Origin: Cryobacterium sp. PAMC25264
Lineage (GTDB): Bacteria > Actinomycetota > Actinomycetes > Actinomycetales > Microbacteriaceae
DNA: 64,000 bases
Assembly (NCBI RefSeq): GCF_019443325.1
Contig: NZ_CP080383.1
Coordinates: forward strand, 868,001 to 932,000
Direction: 5' to 3'
Numbering within the stretch: the stretch's first letter is position 1; every line of letters starts with the position of its first letter. Of this stretch, positions 25,371 through 33,188 are shown one piece after another. The position numbers and the translations under genes are program-made. The notes under the pieces were generated by a model that worked only from the letters and a program-made list of their open reading frames with translations, ran no database searches and was not told the origin of the DNA.

Positions 25371-26039
25371 TTACGAGTTTCTCTGTGCCGCCTTTAGCTC
25401 AGCGAGTCTTTTGCTCGCCTCCGCAGCAGCCCGCTCTGCCTTCTTCAGTTCGCGCTCGGCGCGGACGATGTTTTCGTCGCGCATCCCCCTGGCCACGGCG
25501 ATGCGGGCAGCAGCATCAATGCTCTTCGCTGAGGAAACGACTCCGCGCGTGATCTCGCACTTCGGGCACCATTGTGTCGCGAAGCTCGGCTCTCGATTGG
25601 TGTGGTGGACGCTCTGCTCGACCATGTGTCCGCACGTCAGCGTGCGCTCCCAGTTATCGAGTTCTTCCTCCCGTCGCACCAATCCAGCGAGGATTCGCTG
25701 GATGCTCTCGTTCTGCTCGGGAGACAACGGGAGCGGCGGACAGCAATAACCGCAGTGCGTAGCCCGCGAGCCTGCCATGCTCCAGCGGTGCGCGTCGCAG
25801 GTCGAGTGCATCCGACGGTAGAGCGCTTGGTCTGAGTCGTAGATCACGCGTTGCTCGTCCGTGAGATACATCGTCCCCGGCCAGTCGCCAAGGTTATCGA
25901 TCACGGGTAGCCCGCAGCCGCGGCACGGCTCGCCTGCAGCGGCTTGTTCGCGAGTTAGGTACATGCCCTTCTCGCGCCATTCGCGGCGCTTGGCTTCGTC
26001 GCGATGAGCGCGAGCCTCTTCCTTGAGTGCGTTGGTCAT
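25371..26039 (-). CDS. Hypothetical protein with multiple Cys pairs
   Basis: 222 aa, soluble and charged. It contains PCRGCGLP, HCGYCCPP, TCGHMVEQ and WCPKCEI, giving two to three potential zinc-binding sites, between basic helices (KEEARAHRDEAKRREWREKG at the start, ELKKAERAAAEASKRLAELK at the end). It resembles the endonuclease-like zinc-finger proteins of actinobacterial phages and islands, but no catalytic motif is seen. Function unknown; nucleic-acid binding is plausible. Confidence 0.6.
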   Translation of the reverse strand: MTNALKEEARAHRDEAKRREWREKGMYLTREQAAAGEPCRGCGLPVIDNLGDWPGTMYLTDEQRVIYDSDQALYRRMHSTCDAHRWSMAGSRATHCGYCCPPLPLSPEQNESIQRILAGLVRREEELDNWERTLTCGHMVEQSVHHTNREPSFATQWCPKCEITRGVVSSAKSIDAAARIAVARGMRDENIVRAERELKKAERAAAEASKRLAELKAAQRNS

Positions 26040-26334
26040 GCGGCGCTTTTCTGCTCGGGCAGCCTTCTGTTCTTCGGTGAGTGGTACGTGGCCCTCCAGT
26101 CGCGATGTCGGTGGTTTAGTTGAGAACGCAAGTCCGCCTCAACCATTCAGAAAGGACCATTGCTCTGAACGTGAGGGTAACCGGCTGTTTGCCAGTTCGG
26201 AAGTTCACCCCGACACGGTCCAGGAATGCTGCACTGTGGCGCCGAACGGCTTCTATAGAAGGGACGGCGGAATGTTGATCCGGCAAACTCGATGAACGAA
26301 TGCAGATGAAAATTGTTCCGATAGCCTTGCCGAC

Positions 26335-28029
26335 ATGGATGCGACCTCTGTAATTCGATCGATAACGATCAGCGACGGAACTACGGTGGCGCTTCCAGAG
26401 CAAGGTGTCGTTCTCCTAGTCGGCCCGAACAACGCAGGAAAAAGTCAGGCCCTGCGAGACATCGCCAGGCAGGCAACCTCAAAATCAAGGGATGGGGTTG
26501 TTGTCACAGCTTCCGATGTGTCCTACGTGGGATCGAAGTCCGATCTCTTGGAGACGTTCGAAAAAGACAAAGCAATAATTCGGGCGCCCGGATCCGATGA
26601 CCGAGTATCTGTCGGCAAGTCGGAGATGCCTCTGAGTCAACTGCTCGCCCTTTGGAGTGGAAGTAATCAACACCACGTCGGCGGTTACTTTCTCCAGCAC
26701 GCGGACACCGAGAGTCGATTGAATGCAAGTCGCCCCGTTGGCGCGCTCAATTTGTATGAGAAGAATCCGAGTCATCCGCTGCACCGCCTTTACATGCGCC
26801 AGGATCTCGAGGTCCGGCTCAATGGAATCTGCCGAGAGGCTTTCGACAAGGGTCTGATACTCGACACTTGGGCCGGCGGCTCAAGCTGGGCACTTCGTGT
26901 CGGGGAATTAGCCCCGCCCAACAGCTCGAGACCAGACCAAAAGTACCTGGAGGAGCTCAGGGAGCTGCCGCTGCTGCACACTCAGGGCGACGGGATGCGC
27001 TCGATGATGGGGTTGCTGCTCAACCTGATGACGGGCCATCAATCGATCTCTCTCGTGGACGAGCCGGAGGCCTTTTTGCACCCGCCACAGGCAAGGTTCT
27101 TGGGCAAGCTTTTGTCCGAGGATACGTCCGAGTCACTACGGACGATTTTTTTGAGCACCCACAGCTCCGATGTCGTCCACGGAGTACTTGAGGGTTCCGC
27201 GAACACCACCGTTGTCCGGCTGCGACGGCAAGGGAACACCAACGAGGCCGCAGTTCTGGATAACGATGCCGTTCGAAAACTTTGGAGTGACCCGCTCCTC
27301 CGCTACTCCAATTTGCTTGAAGGACTGTTCACTGATGCCGTTGTTGTTTGTGAATCGGACGCGGATTGCAAATTTTTTGCTTCGATCCGAGACACACTGA
27401 GCGCGACTGAAGTCGATACGCGTCGCGCGGACATTCTGTTCACGAGCTGTGGCGGGAAGAGCCGAATGCATGTTGCCGTCGAGTCGCTGCGCGCCGCGAG
27501 CGTGCCAGTCGCGGTGGTCGGCGACTTCGACGTTTTGAACGACTGGCCAACTCTCTCCCGACTGGTCAAGAGCGCGGGAGGCAATCCGTTGGATTTCGAG
27601 CCCGACTGGCGGATACTTTCTGGGGCGCTAACCGCGAAAGCCCGAACCCCCTCAGTGATAGGAATGAAGGAGGCTGTGGCTAAGGCATTCGAGGCGGTGA
27701 CTGAGGTGACGACGAAGTCCCTCGCGCCAGTACGCGAGGCCCTCAAGATCGAGAACGGGTGGGATCGTGTGAAGAACACCGGCCTTACGGGCGTTCCGAA
27801 GGGCGACGCGTACCTCGCTGCGTCCCGCCTCCTTGACGGGCTCGGCGCTATTCATATCCACTTGCTTCCAGTCGGCGAGATGGAGGATCTGGTACCCATG
27901 GTCAGCGGCCACGGGCCAGCTTGGCTGGCCGAGGTTCTCGAGCGGAGACTGCACGAGGGCCCAGATGGCGACAGTGCGCGCGGCTTCTTCAATGAAGTAA
28001 TCCAGTCGATCGCTCCCGGCGCGGAATAG
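26335..28029 (+). CDS. OLD-like ATPase-TOPRIM nuclease
   Basis: 564-aa single-chain protein combining an ABC-type ATPase and a TOPRIM domain, as in OLD-family nucleases and GajA, which cut DNA and act in phage defence. Walker A is GPNNAGKS (30-37), Walker B is SLVDEPEAFLHP (D242, E243), followed by a FLSTHSSDVVH switch. TOPRIM residues are E340 in VVVCESDADCKFF and D397/D399 in VVGDFDVLND. No UvrD-like GajB or other partner lies next to it, so it fits a standalone OLD-like protein, although the genes on both sides are nuclease-like. The ATG lacks a strong ribosome site. Confidence 0.85.
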   Translation: MDATSVIRSITISDGTTVALPEQGVVLLVGPNNAGKSQALRDIARQATSKSRDGVVVTASDVSYVGSKSDLLETFEKDKAIIRAPGSDDRVSVGKSEMPLSQLLALWSGSNQHHVGGYFLQHADTESRLNASRPVGALNLYEKNPSHPLHRLYMRQDLEVRLNGICREAFDKGLILDTWAGGSSWALRVGELAPPNSSRPDQKYLEELRELPLLHTQGDGMRSMMGLLLNLMTGHQSISLVDEPEAFLHPPQARFLGKLLSEDTSESLRTIFLSTHSSDVVHGVLEGSANTTVVRLRRQGNTNEAAVLDNDAVRKLWSDPLLRYSNLLEGLFTDAVVVCESDADCKFFASIRDTLSATEVDTRRADILFTSCGGKSRMHVAVESLRAASVPVAVVGDFDVLNDWPTLSRLVKSAGGNPLDFEPDWRILSGALTAKARTPSVIGMKEAVAKAFEAVTEVTTKSLAPVREALKIENGWDRVKNTGLTGVPKGDAYLAASRLLDGLGAIHIHLLPVGEMEDLVPMVSGHGPAWLAEVLERRLHEGPDGDSARGFFNEVIQSIAPGAE

Positions 28030-28184
28030 CCGAACTCTTCTCGAATAAGCAACATATCTCGGGAGCCGGGCGGGGGCGATCAAGGGCAAGGGATTGTGCT
28101 CCCACAGGGTGCTTGACCGAGCGGCAACTGTGTCTTCGCCGTGAGCGGAGCCTAGCTGTATCGAGTCATGACCTTGGTAACACT

Positions 28185-28263
28185 TGGCTGATGGCTGATG
28201 GCTGATGGCTGATGGCTGATGGCTGATGGCTGATGGCTGATGGCTGATGGCTGATGGCTGATG
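28185..28263. repeat. Heptanucleotide tandem repeat (TGGCTGA), 11.3 copies
   Basis: Eleven perfect copies plus two bases of TGGCTGA with no variation between copies. It lies in the 28030-28382 gap between the OLD-like gene and the next nuclease-like gene, which otherwise holds no gene. Perfect copies imply recent expansion. The plus strand has a stop in every frame of the repeat; the minus strand is open in all frames. Confidence 0.95.
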
Positions 28264-28382
28264 TGTGTTGCGCTTTGACGTTGGCCAAATACGCGGCCTG
28301 ATTTCGAGTCCGCCTATTGCTGGCATCCGCTTTTGATCGGCCATGTCGTATTCGATCTGCGAACCTTGCCATGCTGACCAGC

Positions 28383-28961
28383 ATGGTAGATACCAAAATG
28401 AGCAAGTCCGCCGGTGAGCATTGGACGTGTGCAGCGCTTTCTCTCCTTGGCTGGGGCGTCGCGCTTACGCGTGATGGTCTGGAGCGGACGGACATACTCG
28501 CCGTGCAAACGGGAGGCGATCGTCGGATGATCGAGGTCCAGGTAAAGGCTGCGCGTGGTCTCGGCGATAAGGTCAGTTGGCCTCTGGGACCTAACGCTCA
28601 GCTGCCCTCGATTTCCGACCGGGAATGGTTTGTGCTCGTGATGCTCCTCGACAACCTGGTGATGTCACCGCGCGCGTTCGTCGTGCCGCGCGACCATGTC
28701 GCAGCGGCTGCGTGGATCTCGCATATGAATTGGCTCACCGACCCGTCCGCAGAGTTGGGGAAACGCAATGCCACAGTGGAGAGAGCGCGGGTGTTAGCTC
28801 CTGTTTGGAGCCGCTACGAGAACCGGTGGGACCTCCTCGGCGGAAGTGCACATGAGGCACCGGTGCTTCTCCCGACGGAGTACCGAAGCCTTGCTAGTGA
28901 CCCGCGAGTTGGACTGCCGCCTAAGCATCCGTGGCACTCCGGCGTGCCGGAATGGCAGTAG
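28383..28961 (+). CDS. PD-(D/E)XK nuclease-like protein
   Basis: 192 aa from ATG 28383 (28317, 28371 and 28398 are possible starts; none has a clear ribosome site). GEHWTCAALSLLGWGVALTR is followed by DGLERTDILAVQ and RRMIEVQVKAARG, the E...D-x(n)-ExK arrangement of a restriction-endonuclease fold (D in RTDILA, EVQVK). The C-terminal third is Pro/Trp-rich. It belongs to small stand-alone endonuclease-like proteins that recognise foreign or modified DNA or act as homologues of Holliday-junction-type nucleases. Expression could be affected by the tandem repeat 120 bases upstream. Confidence 0.65.
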   Translation: MVDTKMSKSAGEHWTCAALSLLGWGVALTRDGLERTDILAVQTGGDRRMIEVQVKAARGLGDKVSWPLGPNAQLPSISDREWFVLVMLLDNLVMSPRAFVVPRDHVAAAAWISHMNWLTDPSAELGKRNATVERARVLAPVWSRYENRWDLLGGSAHEAPVLLPTEYRSLASDPRVGLPPKHPWHSGVPEWQ

Positions 28962-29665
28962 ACCCGAGGAGCACAGGAGAGCCGGAGCGGAAGCACTCCG
29001 TTTGAAACGTGCCGCGCAGACCGTACCGGCCGATGTCTGCCCCCTCTGATTAGATGAGCTCAAGCAGAAACGGCGCGATCATGACGGACACGACAGTGAG
29101 ACTCGGCGGGAATGCCGTGAGGGGATTCATTGCCGCCTTCTCGGACGCCAGGCGCCGACACTACGAAGACAAGCGTGTTCTCCGGCGTCAAGCGGCGGCG
29201 GACTTGCTGTCCTGGATCTCTGAACTCCGTCAGCTGTTGGTAATGCTGGAAGCGGAGTGTGATGAGGCCGCATGGAAAGATACGATGACGCGGTCGTACG
29301 CGTCGGTGCGCCGGGTTCGCCAGCTCACTCCCCGAGGGTGGGGGCATCTGCACCACTCGATTTTTGATGCGGTAGGCAACGGTGCCGGCGGTGTGGTGTG
29401 GATAGACGTGGCACCGTCATGGGCGGGGGACGCGCTCAGTTATAGCCCGGAGTGGTCCATTTACGCTGCTGTTAGCGGCCATGCCAAACTGCCCATAGGC
29501 GGCCACGGAACTGCCCACTGACGGCCAGTAGAACTGCCCGCTGGTGGCCATGAGATCTGCCCACTTCTATTTCTGAACCCCCGCCCGGTTACACGGCGGG
29601 AGCCCCTTCCTGGGATTTGATGACGGTGTCTAGTCGCATCAAAGTCGCCCAGGAAGAGGCCCTGA

Positions 29666-31192
29666 ATGAAGTTTGACGGAGAAATCATGGAAATACTCGC
29701 TGCCTACGACCTGACCGGGTCGTTGCGCGCCACAGCCGAGCTCACCGGCTGCTCGCACCACACCGTTGCCCGGCACGTCGCGGCCCGCGACGCGGGCCGG
29801 CCGATCGCCGAGCCCGCGTTCCGGGGCCGGGTCACGGACCCGTTTATGCCCAAGATCGAGGAGTGGGTCGAGAAGTCGAAAGGCAAGATCCGTGCCGACA
29901 AAGCCCACGAGAAACTCCGCGCGCTGGGCTACGACGGGTCAGAGCGGTCGACTCGGAGGGCGGTCGCGCAGGTCCGCGCGGCGTTCCGGCTGGGCCAGGT
30001 GCGAGTGCACCGGCCCTGGATCACCGAGCCGGGCATGTGGTTGCAGTATGACTTCGGCGACGGCCCCGTCATCGACGGCAAGAAGACGGTGTTGTTCGTC
30101 GCCTGGTTGGCCTGGGCGAGGTTCCGCATCGTGATCCCGCTGCGCGACCGGACCGCGCCGAGCGTGTTCGCGGCGTTGGATCGCTCCTTCCGGCTCCTCG
30201 GCGGGGCCCCGACCTACGTGCTGACCGACAACGAGAAGACGGTCACCGTCTCCCATGTTGCCGGGGTGCCGGTGCGGAACCCGCAGACGGTCGAGTTCGC
30301 CCGGCACTACGGGGTGACGGTGCTGACTTGCCAGCCCGCGGACCCGGCCTCCAAGGGCGGGGTGGAGTCGTCGGTGAAGCTCGCCAAGGCTGACATCGTG
30401 CCCAAAGACACCAACCTCCGGGCCGAATACGCCTCGTTCGCTGAGGTCGAAGCGGCCTGCGAAGCGTTCATGGCCCTGGTCAACAACCGGGAGCACCGCG
30501 CCACGAAGCGGAAGCCTGCGGTGATGCTCGAGGAGGAACGGCCCCGGCTGCACCGGGTCCCCGACACTGCGCACACCGTCGCGCTCGGTCTGACCAGAGC
30601 CGTTCCGGAGAACACCCCAATGGTCACGTTCGAGACCGGCCAGTACTCGGTCCCGGCGCACCTGCTCGGCGCCCGCGTGTTCGTTCGCAGCCACGGTGTT
30701 GGGGCCGACGAGCAGGTCGTCATCGTCCACGTCGGCAGCGACGGCCCCGTCGAGGTCGCCCGGCACCACCGGGCCCGGCCCGGCAGTCCCCGCATCGACG
30801 ACGCTCACTTCCCTGACCACAAGGAGAAGGTCCCGGGCGACTACACGATCACTCCGCGCAGCACTGCCGAGACTGAGTTCTTGGCCATCGGCGCCGGCGC
30901 GCACGCCTGGTTGCTCGAGGCCGCCGCGGTCGGCACCGCTCGGATGAACGTGAAGATGGCTGAGGCCGTTGCGCTGGCCAAGATCAGCGGCACTGCCCGA
31001 GTCGACGAAGCCCTCGGCCAGGCTGCCACTTACGGTCGCTTCGCGACCGGCGACCTCGCCTCCCTGTTGAACGCGGGCGGCGCCCGCCCGCCGGCGCGGT
31101 CGGCGACCGAGACCAGCTCGCTGGCGCAGGGCACCGCCGGGTGGGCTGCGATCGGTCAGACCACCGGAGACGAGCTGGAGCAGAGCGCATGA
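29666..31192 (+). CDS. istA: IS21 transposase IstA
   Basis: 508 aa, ATG after AGGAAGAGG. N-terminal helix-turn-helix (MEILAAYDLTGSLRATAELT, then SHHTVARHVAARDAG), then an RNase H-like integrase core with WLQYDFGDGPV (first Asp), PTYVLTDNEKT (second Asp) and the Glu in KGGVESSVKLAK, followed by the beta-barrel domain. Full length; no frameshift. Its stop overlaps the istB ATG (ATGA). Confidence 0.95.
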   Translation: MKFDGEIMEILAAYDLTGSLRATAELTGCSHHTVARHVAARDAGRPIAEPAFRGRVTDPFMPKIEEWVEKSKGKIRADKAHEKLRALGYDGSERSTRRAVAQVRAAFRLGQVRVHRPWITEPGMWLQYDFGDGPVIDGKKTVLFVAWLAWARFRIVIPLRDRTAPSVFAALDRSFRLLGGAPTYVLTDNEKTVTVSHVAGVPVRNPQTVEFARHYGVTVLTCQPADPASKGGVESSVKLAKADIVPKDTNLRAEYASFAEVEAACEAFMALVNNREHRATKRKPAVMLEEERPRLHRVPDTAHTVALGLTRAVPENTPMVTFETGQYSVPAHLLGARVFVRSHGVGADEQVVIVHVGSDGPVEVARHHRARPGSPRIDDAHFPDHKEKVPGDYTITPRSTAETEFLAIGAGAHAWLLEAAAVGTARMNVKMAEAVALAKISGTARVDEALGQAATYGRFATGDLASLLNAGGARPPARSATETSSLAQGTAGWAAIGQTTGDELEQSA

Positions 31193-31968
31193 GCGTCACC
31201 CAGGCCGCCGCACCCGCCCTTCCAGCCGAACTAGAAGCGTTGATGCGGCAGCTGAAGATGCCCTACGCCCGCGCCCTGGCCCCCGAGCTCATCGCGACCG
31301 CCCGGGCGCAACGATGGGAACCGGCCGAGATCATCAAGGCCCTGTTCGTTGAGGAAGTCACCGGCCGGTCCCGGTCGATGCTCGCCACCCGGCGCAAGGC
31401 GGCGGGGTTCCCGACGGGGAAGACGTTCGATACCTGGGACGAGGCCGCGTCCTCGATCCCGGTTCCCACCCAGCAGGCGTTGCGGACGTTGGAATGGATC
31501 GGCCGGAAGGAGAACGTCGTCGTTTGCGGCCCCTCTGGGACCGGGAAGACGTTCTTCCTCGAGGCCCTCGGCCAGCAAGTCGTCGAGGCCGGCATGCGGG
31601 TCGCGTGGTTCCGCCTCGAAGACCTCGGCGCCCTCGTTCGCGCGCACCGCGCCGATGACTCCGTCGGCCGGGTCGTGGCCCGGATCCTGCGCTCGGACCT
31701 GATCGTGATCGATGACATCGGGCTTCTCGAAGTGGGTGCTGACGCGGCCGAGGGCCTCTATCGACTCGTCGATGCCGCCTACGAGAAACGGTCCATCGCG
31801 ATCTCGTCGAACCTGCACCCGGCCGGCTTTGAAGAGCTCATGCCCAAGACCCTCGCGACGGCGACCGTTGACCGGCTCCTGCACCACGCTCACGTCTGCC
31901 AGACCTCGGGCGACTCGATCCGCCTCACCCAGGCCCTCGCCGGGAAGGGCGTCACGAAGATGAGTTAG
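31189..31968 (+). CDS. istB: IS21 helper ATPase IstB
   Basis: 259-aa AAA+ ATPase that loads with IstA on the target and drives strand transfer. Walker A GPSGTGKTF, Walker B LIVIDDIGL, sensor SSNLHP, and an N-terminal DNA-binding helical part (ALAPELIATARAQRWEPAEI). The ATG at 31189 overlaps the istA stop; an upstream ATG at 31141 lies inside istA and is not used. Confidence 0.95.
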   Translation: MSVTQAAAPALPAELEALMRQLKMPYARALAPELIATARAQRWEPAEIIKALFVEEVTGRSRSMLATRRKAAGFPTGKTFDTWDEAASSIPVPTQQALRTLEWIGRKENVVVCGPSGTGKTFFLEALGQQVVEAGMRVAWFRLEDLGALVRAHRADDSVGRVVARILRSDLIVIDDIGLLEVGADAAEGLYRLVDAAYEKRSIAISSNLHPAGFEELMPKTLATATVDRLLHHAHVCQTSGDSIRLTQALAGKGVTKMS

Positions 31969-32489
31969 ACCAACGACGACCGCGCATGGCCAAGGCCACC
32001 AACACCCAGGTGGGCAGATCTGTTGGCCATGAGTGGGCAGTTTCCGTGGCCACCAGCGGGCAATTCTGCTGGCCGCCTACGGGCAGTTCTTAATGGCCAT
32101 TGACACGCTGCGGAGTACCTCGACTACGCGCAGGGGCGGATTCAAGCCGGGCACAACGCGTACGACGCCCGGACGGCAGCAAAGGTGACTCTGCTCAGCT
32201 ACCAGGACTGGCTGATCCGAACCCACCGGTATGGCGAGGACATTTAACGCGGGCGCACCACCTCCGCGGCAGGCGCGTTGAGGAGCGACGAGTGGAACTG
32301 GGCCGGTCTGGCGGGTTTCGGCCCTACTGGCATAACAGGGCGTTTTCGGCGGTGCACACTACGGCTCAGCGCGCACGGGAGTAGTGCCTGACGGTCCGTA
32401 GCGTATCTATGCCAATAGGCGTCGTTCTCAGGAAAAACTTCGGTACGCTCTACCTAAAGTGCACAGTGTGCGTGGGGGGAAAGAATTTA

Positions 32490-33188
32490 GTGCCGATGAT
32501 GGGCGATTTCAGCGTTGGTAGTGAGCGACCCTCTGCCACGCGCACGCAGCATGCCATCAGAATTATGGTACTGCTGGACCGCTGTGGTGAGGCGACAATT
32601 GATGGCGACCCCGATTCCTCGGTTCGGGTTGTGCGGAGTGAACTCCGCCTGCAAGCAATGGACTTCTGGATGCGGAATCCTGACTACTTGGCCGACGAGC
32701 TCATAAGCCAGGTTCAGTCGGGGAATCTTGACAGCTCCTATTTGACAACTTCCAGCGACCTTCTCGACGGAGCCGAGCCAGACCTCCATTGGTATCCGAT
32801 GCCGCGCTGGTTCTACGGCGCTTATGAAGCCATTGACGACGCGGTCGCGTTGCTGGAGACCTACGGTCTCGCGACATTTCGACGCAGTGGCGAAGTCGGG
32901 TCAAAGAGCCAGCGCAACATGCTGTTTCTCAACGAGAAGGGGGCCAAAGCTGTCGTCGAACTCGAGAAAGACCCCGTGTTGAGCTGGTACACACGCCAAG
33001 CTGGCCTCGTGGCGCTGGTGGCGAAAGACACGGTTGGATCCAAACTCAAGGAGCGCCAGTACGAGCAAGCGACATACGCAGGTACGGAGCTTGGCCTCGA
33101 AATCGCGTCGATTTCTGATCGTGTTCGAAAGCGGTTGAGTGAATTGGGAGTGTCCGCAATCGGCGGCGTAACAGGAGATGAAGCATGA
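32490..33188 (+). CDS. First gene of ABC/SMC-like conflict operon: winged-helix-like protein
   Basis: 232 aa from the GTG at 32490, chosen because GGGGGGAAAG lies six bases upstream; ATG 32496 is next and ATG 32409 would add 27 unconvincing residues. The middle reads HAIRIMVLLDRCG then a Trp/Tyr-rich WFYGAYEAIDDAVALLETYG and MLFLNEKGAKAVVELE, the helix-turn-helix-wing pattern of an adapter or MarR-like fold. The C-terminal third is helical. It would act as the kleisin-like or middle component of an ABC-three-component system. The ATPase ATG overlaps its stop (ATGA), so the two are made together. Confidence 0.65.
   Translation: MPMMGDFSVGSERPSATRTQHAIRIMVLLDRCGEATIDGDPDSSVRVVRSELRLQAMDFWMRNPDYLADELISQVQSGNLDSSYLTTSSDLLDGAEPDLHWYPMPRWFYGAYEAIDDAVALLETYGLATFRRSGEVGSKSQRNMLFLNEKGAKAVVELEKDPVLSWYTRQAGLVALVAKDTVGSKLKERQYEQATYAGTELGLEIASISDRVRKRLSELGVSAIGGVTGDEA

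Larger units (their letters stand above)
29470..32105 (+). mobile_element. IS21-family element with 6-bp target duplication
   Basis: 2,636 bp from TGTTAGCGGCCAT to its imperfect mirror ending ATGGCCATTGACA. The left end carries four and the right end several copies of a GGCCA-N(4-8)-CTGCCC unit at ~22-base spacing, the multiple terminal repeats that bind the IstA transposase. It encodes istA and istB. CGCTGC is duplicated at 29464-29469 and 32106-32111, which is within the 4-8 bp normal for IS21. Confidence 0.95.
29054..32247 (+). pseudogene. Hypothetical gene interrupted by IS21 element
   Basis: The 5' part (29054-29469) encodes a basic helical protein (NAVRGFIAAFSDARRRHYED, then RRQAAADLLSWISELRQLL). 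The IS21 element inserts after GCTGC of codon 139. Removing the IS and one 6-bp CGCTGC copy joins base 29469 to 32112. It then continues without a break as EYLDYAQGRIQAGHNAYDAR to a TAA at 32245, giving a 183-aa protein. The interruption currently yields a 155-aa fusion ending in IS sequence. Family unknown. Confidence 0.85.

Noticed and set aside
18200..28000. CRISPR array or repeats of fixed spacing in the defence island
   Set aside because: No direct repeats of 25-37 bases with regular spacers were found; the only tandem arrays are the heptamer and the 22-base pair.
26335..28029. Calling the OLD-like gene Gabija gajA
   Set aside because: No gajB-type UvrD helicase lies next to it.
28166..28495. 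Minus-strand ORF through the heptamer repeat (SAISHQP repeats)
   Set aside because: It is open only because the repeat lacks stops on that strand; no ribosome site and it overlaps the nuclease gene.
29939..30904. Long minus-strand ORF inside istA
   Set aside because: GC-rich antisense shadow of the transposase; no initiation site.
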